NCBI GenBank assembly: GCA_039809865.1
Contig: JBDHVW010000037.1
Span: forward strand, 6,496-70,495
Source of the DNA: QWHO01 sp039809865
GTDB taxonomy: Bacteria > Vulcanimicrobiota > Xenobia > Xenobiales > QWHO01
DNA: 64,000 bases
Direction: 5' to 3'
Shown: positions 1 through 8,261 of the stretch, in pieces
How the letters are laid out: each line of letters begins with the position of its first letter
Numbering within the stretch: the stretch's first letter is position 1
Position numbers and translations under genes: made by a program
Notes under the pieces: generated by a model
The model's database searches: none
What the model was told of the DNA's origin: nothing
What the model saw: only the letters and a program-made list of their open reading frames with translations

Positions 1-1075
1 GCTGCTGATCCCACTCGTGCTCGCTCTCGTCGAGCAAGAAGTCCTGACCGCTGACCGCATCGCCCTCGCGCTCGATGCGGTAGCCGTCGCCGAGATCGAG
101 CGAGCGCAGGTGGGTCAGCGTCAGCAGCAGACACGGATCGAGCTGCGAGCGCAGCAGGGCCGACAAATCGCCCACCCCGGCCCGCAAGGGCAGCACCAGA
201 GTGGTGCCGGGCGTGCCCGGATGCTCCAGCCGGCGTGGAATGGAGACGTCCACGATTTCGAACGCGTAGACGTCTGAATAGATCCGGGGACGCTCGGTGA
301 CCTCGTAGACCGACTTGAAACCCACGCCGAAAAAGCCGATCTGGTTCTTGCGCTTGGTGGTCTGGCCGATCGAGGTCACGCCCACCAGGTCGCGCAGATC
401 GAACGGCAGGCCGTCGTGCCAGACTTCGATGCGGTCGGGGTGAAAGCTCACTCGGAACGTGCGCGCGCGGGCATCCTCGGCGTTCTGCAAGAGCTCGAAC
501 AGGAAGTGGCCGGGCTGCGTGTAGACGCGGCGCGACAGAAGCTCCTCGGCGTGGCTCAGCGACACCGCCTTGGGAACGTTGGCGAGTTGCTCCAGCGCGG
601 CGCAAGCCAGCTCCTGGCGCCGTGCCCGCCAGGCGTCGAGTTGCCCGAGGATGCGCGCGGGAGCCAGCGCCAGGGCGCGATCGGACGGATCCGGTCCCAG
701 ACAATCGCGCTCGAGCGCAGCCAGGTAATCGTCGTAGGCCGCCGGATCGGACTGCTTGAGCTGGCGGTCCAAAATGGCCATCACGGCCAACCGCTCCAGC
801 GGCACCAGCTCCAGAGCGCGCCGCAGCACGGTGGCGGGCGGATCGCACGTCTTGAGCACCTTCAGCAGCGAGGTCTCGGGCCACCGGACCATCTCCTCGG
901 CGAAGCCCTCGGTCTCCATGACGCCGGGCCGCGCGCAGAGCCACGCCAGGGGAGTGGGGTCGGGGAGGTCGCGCACCCTTTCCAGCAACTCGGAGGTCGG
1001 CACGCCGCCGGCCAGCGAGCGCTCCAGCAGCGACTGCTGCTCGGACAGGGGAAGGGTGGCGAAGTCGTGTGTCAG
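1..1075 (-). CDS. Sacsin/Nov-like GHKL ATPase domain protein (3' end outside window)
   Basis: The minus-strand frame is open from about 1075 to the window edge, giving at least 358 residues. About 150 residues of leucine-rich sequence come first. Then follows a GHKL-type ATP-binding core with the N-box FELLQNAEDA and the downstream stretch IGFFGVGFKSVYEVT. That pairing is typical of sacsin/Nov and related Hsp90-like ATPases rather than of sensor kinases. No histidine-kinase dimerisation motif is visible. The frame begins exactly at the TGA of the TPR gene. The best-placed start is a CTG at 1075 (CTGA overlap); the next usable codons are GTGs further in. The operon position behind mscS and a TPR gene suggests an envelope or proteostasis role, which is inference. 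Confidence 0.72.
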   Translation of the reverse strand, partial: MTHDFATLPLSEQQSLLERSLAGGVPTSELLERVRDLPDPTPLAWLCARPGVMETEGFAEEMVRWPETSLLKVLKTCDPPATVLRRALELVPLERLAVMAILDRQLKQSDPAAYDDYLAALERDCLGPDPSDRALALAPARILGQLDAWRARRQELACAALEQLANVPKAVSLSHAEELLSRRVYTQPGHFLFELLQNAEDARARTFRVSFHPDRIEVWHDGLPFDLRDLVGVTSIGQTTKRKNQIGFFGVGFKSVYEVTERPRIYSDVYAFEIVDVSIPRRLEHPGTPGTTLVLPLRAGVGDLSALLRSQLDPCLLLTLTHLRSLDLGDGYRIEREGDAVSGQDFLLDESEHEWDQQ

Positions 1076-2049
1076 CCGGCCGCCTTCAAGCGATTGGTGG
1101 CGTGCCAGGCCCAGTAGCTCTCGCTGTCGGTGCCCATGGCCGCGATGTAGAAGTCGCGCGCGGCGTTCTCGTCCCCGATCGAGCGGGCCAGATCGCCCGC
1201 GTGCAGGCAGGGCTCTCCGGCCGGATACTTGCTGTCCAGGCAGCGCTGGAACTCGGTCAGGGCGCGCCGGGGCTCGTGGCGGGCCTCCAGGATGAAGGCG
1301 TTGGCCATCGGCCGGAGGAACCGGCTGCGCGGTGATTCGTACGAGAATTTGCGCTCGAGGATCTGCTCGGCTTCCTCCAGCACGCCGCAGCGCGCCAGCA
1401 GGTAGGCGCGGTTGAGCTCGACATCCGCCTGGTAAATCGGGGGGAGCTCGCGGAACTGACCTGTGGAGAGGTGGTTCAGCGCCGCCTCGAAATCTTGCGT
1501 GGCCACGGCCTGGCGCGCGCGGGCCAGGTGCAGGGCGGTGGCCACCACCACCTGGCGCGATTTGCGCCTCGCGGCCTCGTCCAGCGCCCAGGCGGCTTCC
1601 TCCCACTTGCCCAGGTCGAAAAGGCAAGCGGCCCGGTTGATGTAGAGCAGCATCTCGCAATCTTCGGCGCCGGCCGCCTGCGAGGGCGCGCCTCGCCATT
1701 CGGTGACCTTGAGCCCCTCGGCATATTTGCCACGGTAATACAGCGACGCCGCATAGCACGACTGCAGCAGCGGCGCGTAGGGACCGGCCTTGTCCAGCTT
1801 GGGCTGCACGTTCTGCCACTCGCGATCGACCTCGTCGTAGCGGCCCGAGCAGTGCAGCGCCGCCATCAGGTTGCCCCGCAGGATGACCCGCAGCTTGGGG
1901 TTGAGCGTCAGCTGGGTGGCCAGGCGAAACCAGGTGACGGCGCGCTCGGGCTTACCCGCGTGGTGGAGGGAAAGACCCAGCTGTTGCACGCTGAGCAAGC
2001 CGGTGAGGTAGCTGGCTCCGAAAAAGAGCCCCATGAGGAAGGGGTCCAT
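1072..2049 (-). CDS. TPR-repeat protein with N-terminal membrane segment
   Basis: 325 residues. The first ~25 residues are hydrophobic (MDPFLMGLFFGASYLTGLLS) and fit an uncleaved anchor. The remainder is alpha-helical repeat sequence of TPR type, for example QQLGLSLHHAGKPERAVTWF, with A/G/Y/P at the usual places. It is probably a protein-interaction scaffold at the membrane. The ATG follows the TAG of the mscS gene directly (TAGATG), so the two are co-transcribed and probably translationally coupled. No enzymatic motif is seen, and the partner is unknown. Confidence 0.75.
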   Translation of the reverse strand: MDPFLMGLFFGASYLTGLLSVQQLGLSLHHAGKPERAVTWFRLATQLTLNPKLRVILRGNLMAALHCSGRYDEVDREWQNVQPKLDKAGPYAPLLQSCYAASLYYRGKYAEGLKVTEWRGAPSQAAGAEDCEMLLYINRAACLFDLGKWEEAAWALDEAARRKSRQVVVATALHLARARQAVATQDFEAALNHLSTGQFRELPPIYQADVELNRAYLLARCGVLEEAEQILERKFSYESPRSRFLRPMANAFILEARHEPRRALTEFQRCLDSKYPAGEPCLHAGDLARSIGDENAARDFYIAAMGTDSESYWAWHATNRLKAAG

Positions 2050-2916
2050 CTAACCTGTAGTGGTTTCTGGCCTTGCGCCGCTCATCCCTACCATCTCCTT
2101 GATGTACACGTCGTTCTGACGGTTGGGCATCGTCACCCCGTGCTTGCGGAAGAGCTTCAGGATCAAGAAATTGAGCCGCGACTCGAGGTTGTCGTGGCTG
2201 CGCACGTCGGCCTCGTTCCAGACGCGCAACTCGAAGGTGAGGCCGTCGGCGGCGAAATCGTTCAGCAGAACCTGTGGCTTCGGCTCCTTCAGCACCCCGG
2301 GATCGTGATCGGCGGCCTCTAGAAGCAGCCGGACGACCAGGTCCTCGTCCGAGTCGCCGGCCACGGTCACGAACGTGCTGAAGCGCACCCGCGGATCCAT
2401 GGTGCTCCAGTTGATGACGCCGTTGGTCACGAGCTTGTTGTTGGGGATGACGTGAGCCTTCTTCTCGTTGGTCATCACGATGGTGGTGCGGTAGCCCACG
2501 TTCACGACGTCGCCGTTCACCCCGTCCACCTCGACCCGGTCGCCGACCTTGATGGAGCGCTCGAACAAGAGCAACAGGCCCGAGAAGAAGTCGGTCACCA
2601 CGAATTGCAGGCCCAGGCCGATGCCCACGCCCAGGGCCCCGGCGAACAGGTGGAAGGCCGTCAGCTGAACGCCCGACTCCTCCATCACCGCCAGCACGCC
2701 ACCTCCGATGAGAAGGTAGCGGACGATGGCGACCAGCGCATGGCGCGACCCGGTGTCCAGCTTGGTGCGCGACACCCCGCGCAGTAACAGGCGCGAGATG
2801 ATGTCCGAGAGCACCAGCACCAGCAAGATGCCGATCGGCACCGCCAGAATCGCTTGCGGAGTGATGGGAGAGTCGCCCACCTTGAACAGCGGCTTCGTCA
2901 GCCAGCTCTCATGCAT
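2050..2916 (-). CDS. MscS-family mechanosensitive ion channel
   Basis: 288 residues, the size of a minimal MscS. There are three predicted membrane helices. The last is the pore helix, where GVGIGLGLQFVVTDFFSGL is the glycine/alanine-rich packing segment, followed by the beta domain (FERSIKVGDRVEVDGVNGD, then NEKKAHVIPNNKL). A mixed alpha/beta C-terminal vestibule domain follows. The family opens under membrane tension and releases solutes on hypo-osmotic shock. It is the first gene of a three-gene minus-strand unit (MscS, TPR, sacsin-like ATPase) and is divergent from the EamA transporter. No Shine-Dalgarno is obvious before the ATG. Confidence 0.93.
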   Translation of the reverse strand: MHESWLTKPLFKVGDSPITPQAILAVPIGILLVLVLSDIISRLLLRGVSRTKLDTGSRHALVAIVRYLLIGGGVLAVMEESGVQLTAFHLFAGALGVGIGLGLQFVVTDFFSGLLLLFERSIKVGDRVEVDGVNGDVVNVGYRTTIVMTNEKKAHVIPNNKLVTNGVINWSTMDPRVRFSTFVTVAGDSDEDLVVRLLLEAADHDPGVLKEPKPQVLLNDFAADGLTFELRVWNEADVRSHDNLESRLNFLILKLFRKHGVTMPNRQNDVYIKEMVGMSGARPETTTG

Positions 2917-2952
2917 CGAGGATGGTTGGATGCGCCCGGCGTGATTCCCTGG

Positions 2953-2958
2953 TATACT
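2953..2958 (+). promoter_or_regulatory. Extended -10 box for the EamA gene, leaderless start
   Basis: TATACT preceded by TGG (extended -10), ending exactly six bases before the ATG at 2965. No Shine-Dalgarno lies between. The transcript would start at or next to the A of the ATG. No -35 at normal spacing is evident. Confidence 0.6.
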
Positions 2959-2964
2959 CGCGCG

Positions 2965-3789
2965 ATGCTGGCCCTGTTCGTGGGAGTGCTGGCCGTCTCC
3001 GGGGCCGCCATCCTCATCAAGCTGTCAACCCTGCCCAAGCTCACCCTGGCGGCCTGGAGGCTGGGACTGGCCGCCCTGGTGGTGCTGGCCTGGAAGCGCA
3101 AGCTGGCCCGTGATCGCTGGGCCGCCGTGGCGGGTGTCTTTCTGGGGCTGCACTTCGCCACCTGGATCTCCTCGCTCAGCTACACCTCGGTCGCCAGCTC
3201 GGTGGTGCTGGTGACCACCAATCCCCTGTTCGTCGGGCTCGGCTCGGCCCTCTTGCTGCGCGAGCGCGTCAGCCCGCGGCTCTGGCTGGGGGTGCTGCTC
3301 TCCATCCTGGGTGGTGTCATTATCGCGCTGGGCGACAGGTCGGGCGTTGGGAGCAATCCGCTGCTGGGGGACGCGCTGGCCCTGGCGGGGGCGGTGGCCG
3401 GGTCGGCCTACCTGCTGGTGGGCCGCTACGTGCGCGAGCGGCTCGAGTTCTGGGAGTATGTCACCACCGTCTACACCTTCGCGGCCCTCACCCTGGTGAC
3501 GCTGAGCCTGCTGCTGCGCGTCCCGCTGGGAGGACCCTTCAGCCCGCACGAATGGGCGCTGATCGTGGCCCTGGCGGTGGTTCCGCAGCTGATCGGCCAC
3601 ACGCTGATCAACTTTGCGCTGCGGCGCGTCTCGGCCGCGATGGTGGCGGCCTCCATCCTGGGCGAGCCGGTGGGAGCCTGCATCCTGGCGATGCTGGTGC
3701 TGCACGAGGGGCTCGGGTGGAAGCAGGCCGCGGGCGCGGCGTTCGTGCTGGCGGGGGTCTATCTCTCCAGCCGGAGCTCCCGAAAATAG
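2965..3789 (+). CDS. EamA/DMT-superfamily transporter
   Basis: 274 residues with about ten hydrophobic helices in two five-helix halves, as in drug/metabolite transporters. The first half contains TSVASSVVLVTTNPLFVGLG. The second contains the family-typical ending SAAMVAASILGEPVGACILA. The substrate cannot be read from sequence; exporters of metabolites or amino acids are common in the family. The frame is open upstream to 2854, but the ATG at 2965 was chosen because a -10 box lies six bases upstream and the first transmembrane helix starts right there. The N-terminal 37 codons of the longer frame are antisense to mscS. Confidence 0.88.
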   Translation: MLALFVGVLAVSGAAILIKLSTLPKLTLAAWRLGLAALVVLAWKRKLARDRWAAVAGVFLGLHFATWISSLSYTSVASSVVLVTTNPLFVGLGSALLLRERVSPRLWLGVLLSILGGVIIALGDRSGVGSNPLLGDALALAGAVAGSAYLLVGRYVRERLEFWEYVTTVYTFAALTLVTLSLLLRVPLGGPFSPHEWALIVALAVVPQLIGHTLINFALRRVSAAMVAASILGEPVGACILAMLVLHEGLGWKQAAGAAFVLAGVYLSSRSSRK

Positions 3790-3792
3790 AAA

Positions 3793-3816
3793 GAAGACGC
3801 CATCGCTGGCGTCTTC
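3793..3816 (-). terminator. Intrinsic terminator hairpin
   Basis: Perfect 10-bp inverted repeat GAAGACGCCA / TGGCGTCTTC with a 4-nt loop. On the minus strand it is followed by TTTCTATTTT, so it terminates the small lipoprotein gene. It lies between convergent genes and may also stop the EamA transcript. Confidence 0.8.
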
Positions 3817-3863
3817 TGACGGGCCCGGGCGGTCTCTTCCTTACCGCCCGAACGAGGGGAGCC

Positions 3864-4070
3864 CTAGTGAGCCGAGGGGGACGCGCTCGGGGAGGCGCCG
3901 CCGGCTTCGCCACCGGTGGCGGCGGGAGACGCGGGGGACGAGCCACCCGTGGTCGTCGTGGTGCCGGTGGTTGCGCCGGTGCCGCTCTCGGGCGAGCTGC
4001 CACAACCGGTCATGAAAAGGGTTCCGCTGGCAACGGCCGCCAGCAAGGCCAGGGCGAGAAACTTCTGCAT
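3864..4070 (-). CDS. Small Gly/Ser/Thr-rich lipoprotein
   Basis: 68 residues. The signal peptide MQKFLALALLAAVASGTLF is followed by the lipobox MTGC (Cys23). The mature ~45 residues are low-complexity Ser/Thr/Gly/Ala (TGATTGTTTTTGGSSPASPA) and presumably a disordered tether. A good Shine-Dalgarno (AAGGAG) lies upstream of the ATG. The terminator at 3793 follows its stop. Among overlapping frames this is the one with a signal peptide and ribosome binding site. Its neighbour lgt makes the enzyme that would lipidate it. Function unknown. Confidence 0.75.
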   Translation of the reverse strand: MQKFLALALLAAVASGTLFMTGCGSSPESGTGATTGTTTTTGGSSPASPAATGGEAGGASPSASPSAH

Positions 4071-4223
4071 TTGATGCTCCTTCTTTACCTACAATGGTAA
4101 TTGGACGCGCCATCGGGGACGCCAACCGAACAAGAATATACTTCAAACTTTTCCAAAACCCTGCCAGAATGGGAAAGCTTTTTCAGAGGAACCCGACCGG
4201 GTGAACAGAATGGCGTCCCCGTC

Positions 4224-5018
4224 GTGCATCCCATAGCATTTAGTATCGGAGGCCTGGAAATCCACTGGTACGGCATCACCCTGTCGCTGGCGATGGCGCT
4301 GGGCGTGACTTTGTTTGGCTATTTTGGCCAGCGGCGCGGCTTCCAGGCCGACTTCCTGGCAGATGTCAGCCTCTGGATGCTGATCGGAGGCATTCTGGGG
4401 GCCCGCCTCGACTCGGCCATCCACGGTTGGGAGCGTTTTCACGACAACCCCTTCTGGGTCTTCAACCTCCGCGAGGGTGGGTTCGCCATTCACGGCGCCA
4501 TCTTCGGAGGCATGCTGGGCAACATCTTGCGCTTTCGCAAGAGCGGTTTCCCGCCCCTGGAAGGATTGGACCTGGCCATGGCCATTTTGCTGCCTTCCAT
4601 GGCGCTCGGCCGCGTCGGCTGCCTGATGCAGGGGTGCTGCTACGGCAGCGTCTGTGAGGTGCCCTGGGCGATCGAGATCCCCGGCATTCCCGGCTCGCGC
4701 CACCCCGTCCAGGTCTACGAGGCGGCCCTCGACCTGTTGCTCTGGCCGCTGGTGCTGTATGTTTTCGTCCACGCGAAAAGACAGGGACAGACCGTGTGCG
4801 CGATGCTCATGACCTACGCCTGCATCCGTTTCACCGCCGAGTTCTTTCGCCAGACCACCATGTGGGGCGTCCTGAGTCGCGAGCAGTGGGGCTCGCTCAC
4901 GATCTTCGTCTTGGCCGGACTCGTTTTGTTGCTCTACAAAGGTCCTCCGCGCTATCGTCCGGAGGGGGTGGGGGAGGAACCTCGAATTCTTTCCTCAGCT
5001 AAAAACAAGGGGGCATAA
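4224..5018 (+). CDS. lgt: Prolipoprotein diacylglyceryl transferase
   Basis: Transfers diacylglycerol from phosphatidylglycerol to the lipobox cysteine of prolipoproteins at the inner membrane. Family landmarks present are HPIAFSIGGLEIHWYGI at the N-terminus, GGFAIHGAIFGGMLG (catalytic-region His), the Lgt signature GRVGCLMQGCCYG and RHPVQVYEA near the C-terminus, with about seven membrane helices. The GTG at 4224 gives 264 residues and the usual N-terminus. The frame is open back to a TTG at 4101 that would add 41 hydrophilic residues and that itself lies five bases after a TACAAT box, so the longer form cannot be excluded. Many lipoproteins in the window are its likely substrates. Confidence 0.92.
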   Translation: MHPIAFSIGGLEIHWYGITLSLAMALGVTLFGYFGQRRGFQADFLADVSLWMLIGGILGARLDSAIHGWERFHDNPFWVFNLREGGFAIHGAIFGGMLGNILRFRKSGFPPLEGLDLAMAILLPSMALGRVGCLMQGCCYGSVCEVPWAIEIPGIPGSRHPVQVYEAALDLLLWPLVLYVFVHAKRQGQTVCAMLMTYACIRFTAEFFRQTTMWGVLSREQWGSLTIFVLAGLVLLLYKGPPRYRPEGVGEEPRILSSAKNKGA

Positions 5019-5022
5019 GTGA

Positions 5023-5712
5023 ATGCAGGTTATCGACAGCCTCACGGCTCCTCTCAAAGATAAGAACTGGCCCGTCAAGGTGCTGATCGGGGGCGTCATG
5101 TCGTTCCTGACCATCCTGTTCGGGCTGGGCTCGATTCTCACCGGCGGTTACGCTCTGCGCACCATCCGCGATGCGGCTGAGGGCGTGGACAAGCTGCCCG
5201 AGTGGGACAACTGGGGCGACCTCCTCTGGCAGGGCTTGATGCTCTTCGTGGTGGCCCTGGTGGCGTTCATCATTCCGGGGGGCATGATCGCGTTCGGATT
5301 CGGCTCGCTGCTCGTCGGCCTCATCTCGGCCGGCAACAACGAGGCCTTCTCGCACCTGCTGGCGGGCGCAGGCGTGGGCATGGCGGTCGGCGGCGCGGGC
5401 GTGCTCTTGATGTTCGTGATCGGCTTCTTCTTCCCGATGATGATGCTGCGAGTGGCCATCCACCGCGGCCTGGGCGCGGCTTTCGACATCGGCGCCGTGC
5501 TGCGTGACATCATGAAGATCGGCACCGAGTACGTGCTGATGTACATCATCCTCTGGGTGGTCTCCGGCGCGGCCGGGTCGGCCCTCGCGTTCCTGTCTTT
5601 CATCCCCATCCTGCCCCAGATTCTGGGCGCCGCCATCGGGTTCTACCTGACGCTGGTCTGCGCGCATACCCTGGGTACGCTCTACCGCAAGCGGTTGGCG
5701 CAGCAAGACTAA
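5023..5712 (+). CDS. DUF4013-type integral membrane protein
   Basis: 229 residues, four to six membrane helices. The N-terminus (DSLTAPLKDKNWPVKVLIGG) and the motif GGYALRTIRDAAEG resemble the DUF4013 family, whose function is unknown. It follows lgt by a few bases and has a Shine-Dalgarno-like AAGGGGG upstream, so it is probably in the same transcript. The second half is very rich in Ala/Gly/Met helices (FVIGFFFPMMMLRVAIHRG). No catalytic motif is seen. Confidence 0.72.
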   Translation: MQVIDSLTAPLKDKNWPVKVLIGGVMSFLTILFGLGSILTGGYALRTIRDAAEGVDKLPEWDNWGDLLWQGLMLFVVALVAFIIPGGMIAFGFGSLLVGLISAGNNEAFSHLLAGAGVGMAVGGAGVLLMFVIGFFFPMMMLRVAIHRGLGAAFDIGAVLRDIMKIGTEYVLMYIILWVVSGAAGSALAFLSFIPILPQILGAAIGFYLTLVCAHTLGTLYRKRLAQQD

Positions 5713-5734
5713 GCTTTATTTACCCGAGGACAAC

Positions 5735-7306
5735 TTGAAGACACTCCGTATCGTAGCCATCTTTGGCGTCATTCTCTGTTTGCTTTACGCCTGCGGGAGT
5801 GACACCTCGAGTGGCACGACCCCCGCCCCCAATATCGTCTCGGAGGGGTTCGACTACATCGTCAAGCGCGGCGATACCGTCCGCATCGGCTCCAACACCG
5901 TGATCATCGCCGACTATATCCAGGTTGACGGGCAGATCCTGGTGGCGCCGAATACCTCTCTCTGGCTCCTCAGTCTGGGGCAGCTCTACATCTTCGGGAC
6001 GGGCAGCATCGCGCCCGATCCTTCCTTCGGAGCGCGCCCCGAGTCGCCGTTCGAGAAAGTCGCCCGCTTCTTCGAGCCGGGTGGTCCGCGCGCGGCCTAC
6101 GCCCAGAGCGGTAGCCCCACGGGCGGCCCGCTGGTGGTGCTGGCCGGCGTGGCGGTGGGTGTCTACGGTCCGGTCACCGCTCCGCGCGGCCCCGCCAACG
6201 GCCCCGGAGGCCACGTGCACCTGATCAACTTCGAGGACGACGAGAACAACTCCGACACCGACGTCAACATGGAGATCACCTCGGTCATCACGGGCGGCGT
6301 CGGACGCGATGGCGATGCGGGCGCTCCCAACGGCGGGCGCGGCGGCGACGTGACCATGGCCAGCTCCGAGGGCCAGGTGGCCGTTCAGGACGCGTTTGCC
6401 AGCTCCAACACCATTCGTCCGGGCTACGGACTGACCAACCTGCGACTCAGCGGCGTCATCCGTGGCGGGGCGGGCGGACGCGGTTTCTCCGACACCGCCG
6501 GCAGCATGCAGGGCGGCACTTTGCTCTGCACGGGCGGCCTGGGCGGCGACGGCGGCAACGTCTTTTTGATTCCCCAGAACGCGCGGGCCGGTGGCTCGCT
6601 TATCGCGGGCGGCGATGGGGGCAACGGGGGCGACGCCGGCAGTCCCAACGCCCGCGCTCAGGACGGCACGGCCCAGGGCGAAGCGGGGCTGCCCTTCAAC
6701 GGGCGCTCGGGCGCGGGCGGCAGCGGGGGGCGCGGCGAGTTCTCGCCGTCCGTCCTCCAACTGACCGGACCCCCCACCCAGTATGGCGGCCTTCCCGGCG
6801 TGGCAGGCTCGGTCATCGGCGCGGCCGGCCGCGGAGGTCCGGGCGGCCCCGGCGGCTCGTTCACGGCCACGGTCGGCCTGCGCGGCCAGGATGGCCTGCC
6901 CGTGCCCCAGACGCCCCAGACAGGCAAGCCCACCGTCCAGGTCCTGACGGACAGCGGGCGAGGCGGCGACTCCGCCTTCGCGGGTCAGGACGGCGGAGCC
7001 GGGGGCAGCGTCATCCTCGAGCTCTTCTCCGAGGCGGACATCACCCTGTTCGCGGGCAGCCTGAGCGGGGGTGCCGGCTTCAACGGCGCCGCGGCCACGC
7101 CCAAGGTGCCCGGCACCAACGGCGGGAACGGCGGCACGCTCTCTTACACGCGCGAGATCCGCTCGCCGTTCGTGGCCAATGACGCGGCCCATGGCGGTCG
7201 CGGCGGCGACGGCTTCCCCACGGCCGGTGCCGGCGGGGCAGCGGGCACCGACGATACCGGGGCGGCCATCGGCACGCCCGGCCAGCCCGGGCAGGTCGTT
7301 CCCTGA
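5735..7306 (+). CDS. Large glycine-rich lipoprotein
   Basis: 523 residues. It starts at TTG 5735, supported by GAGGA just upstream. The signal peptide has the lipobox LYAC (Cys20), so it should be lipidated and exported. After a ~90-residue region with beta-helix character (GDTVRIGSNTVIIADYIQVD) the protein becomes dominated by GGxGGxG repeats (for example GGAGGRGFSDTAGS and GGDGGNGGDAGSP), which resemble glycine-rich surface proteins with stacked short strands. It is probably a surface or cell-wall associated structural protein. It sits downstream of lgt and DUF4013 and one short gap before another secreted protein. No homologue with known function is recognised. Confidence 0.75.
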   Translation: MKTLRIVAIFGVILCLLYACGSDTSSGTTPAPNIVSEGFDYIVKRGDTVRIGSNTVIIADYIQVDGQILVAPNTSLWLLSLGQLYIFGTGSIAPDPSFGARPESPFEKVARFFEPGGPRAAYAQSGSPTGGPLVVLAGVAVGVYGPVTAPRGPANGPGGHVHLINFEDDENNSDTDVNMEITSVITGGVGRDGDAGAPNGGRGGDVTMASSEGQVAVQDAFASSNTIRPGYGLTNLRLSGVIRGGAGGRGFSDTAGSMQGGTLLCTGGLGGDGGNVFLIPQNARAGGSLIAGGDGGNGGDAGSPNARAQDGTAQGEAGLPFNGRSGAGGSGGRGEFSPSVLQLTGPPTQYGGLPGVAGSVIGAAGRGGPGGPGGSFTATVGLRGQDGLPVPQTPQTGKPTVQVLTDSGRGGDSAFAGQDGGAGGSVILELFSEADITLFAGSLSGGAGFNGAAATPKVPGTNGGNGGTLSYTREIRSPFVANDAAHGGRGGDGFPTAGAGGAAGTDDTGAAIGTPGQPGQVVP

Positions 7307-7311
7307 CGACC

Positions 7312-7800
7312 GTGCGCACCGTGCTGTTGCTCTGGCTCTTCCTCGCAACCAGCGGGCTCGCGCAGGAGCTGGGCGTGGTGGGCCCGGAGCTTCCGAGCCA
7401 GATCGGAGTGTTCAGCCTGAAGCTCCTCCCGGGCGCCAGCGTGAAGCCTGGCGATATCGTGAGCGTCCAGCGGGACGGGGCCAAACTCGGGGAAGCCACG
7501 GTGCTGCGCGTGGATGGCCCCGAAAGCGCGGTCATCTCGCTCAAAGGCGTGTTCGCGACCCGAGCGGGCGATCGGGTCGAGTTTGCCCGGTCGGCGGTCG
7601 CTCCCGCGCCGACCGCCTCGACGTCCCCGCTTCCCACGGGCCTGGCCACCAAAATGTTGACGAGTTGCCCCACGTGCCACGGGAAGCTCACTTTCGTCCG
7701 GATATCGCCCAACCAGAAACTGAAGAACCCCATGGCGATGGACTACTACGTGTGCCCCAAGGGGCACCGCTTCTGGCCTAAAGACCTCATGCGAATCTAG
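7312..7800 (+). CDS. Secreted protein with C-terminal zinc-ribbon-like cysteines
   Basis: 162 residues from GTG 7312, five bases after the preceding stop. The signal peptide RTVLLLWLFLATSGLAQ should be cleaved after AQ. A small beta-rich middle (GDIVSVQRDGAKLGEATVLR) resembles a flagellar-P-ring or SAF-like fold, but this is only an impression. The C-terminus has CPTCHG and, 28 residues later, YVCPKGHRFWP: two Cys-x2-Cys/His pairs that could bind zinc. The 3' end overlaps the convergent PNPOx gene by 4 bp. Function unknown. Confidence 0.65.
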   Translation: MRTVLLLWLFLATSGLAQELGVVGPELPSQIGVFSLKLLPGASVKPGDIVSVQRDGAKLGEATVLRVDGPESAVISLKGVFATRAGDRVEFARSAVAPAPTASTSPLPTGLATKMLTSCPTCHGKLTFVRISPNQKLKNPMAMDYYVCPKGHRFWPKDLMRI

Positions 7801-8261
7801 CGGGTGAAGCGGGTGGCGCTGGTGGGGAAATCCTTCTCGCGCCAGGCGATGGCGCTTTCGACCTCGACGCGGAACAAGGCCACGTCGCCCGGAACCTCGG
7901 ACTGGCGAACGCCGTACTTGGCGTGGTAAGCGTCGTCCAGGGCCAGAATCTCGTCGGAGAGGGACGCGGTGCCCTCCAGGGACAGCACCTCGTCGCCGCT
8001 CTCGAGGTGCACGCACACGCGCGGGTTGGACAGCAGGTTGCGCGCCTTGCGCGAGCCCCGGTCGGTCGTGAACCAGAAGGCGCCCTCGCGCCACAATCCC
8101 CACACGGGGATGGAGTGCGGCCGTCCTTCGGGAGAAGCGGTCACCACCCAGTAGTTGCGCGCCTCCGAAAAACGCAGCGCCTGCTCGTCCCAGGTCAGCG
8201 GACCCTCGCCCTGAGCCAGTCCGTAGCCTCCCGGCATGATGGGTCGTCCGGCACGTTTCAT
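7797..8261 (-). CDS. Pyridoxamine-5'-phosphate-oxidase-like FMN-binding protein
   Basis: 154 residues in the split-barrel fold family. Motifs are FSEARNYWVVTASPEGRPH, SIPVWGLWREGAFWFTTDRG and the SRKARNLLSNPRVCVHLESG stretch that lines the flavin or F420 site. Such proteins often reduce or bind small molecules using FMN or F420, and the substrate here is unknown. The ATG at 8261 overlaps the TGA of the HD-domain gene (ATGA), which fixes the start; the longer frame is antisense or out-of-frame sequence. It is the last gene of a unit with HD hydrolase, inositol-phosphatase-like and MshD-like genes. Confidence 0.85.
   Translation of the reverse strand: MKRAGRPIMPGGYGLAQGEGPLTWDEQALRFSEARNYWVVTASPEGRPHSIPVWGLWREGAFWFTTDRGSRKARNLLSNPRVCVHLESGDEVLSLEGTASLSDEILALDDAYHAKYGVRQSEVPGDVALFRVEVESAIAWREKDFPTSATRFTR

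Noticed and set aside
17..1335. Several plus-strand open frames of 80-230 codons at the left edge
   Set aside because: They are antisense to the sacsin-like and TPR genes. Their products are Arg/Gln/Gly/Ala-rich without motifs, as expected for the reverse of GC-rich coding DNA, whereas the minus strand shows a clear ATPase motif.
3841..4146. Overlapping minus-strand 101-residue frame at the small lipoprotein
   Set aside because: No signal peptide or ribosome site. The 68-residue frame has both and is followed by a terminator.
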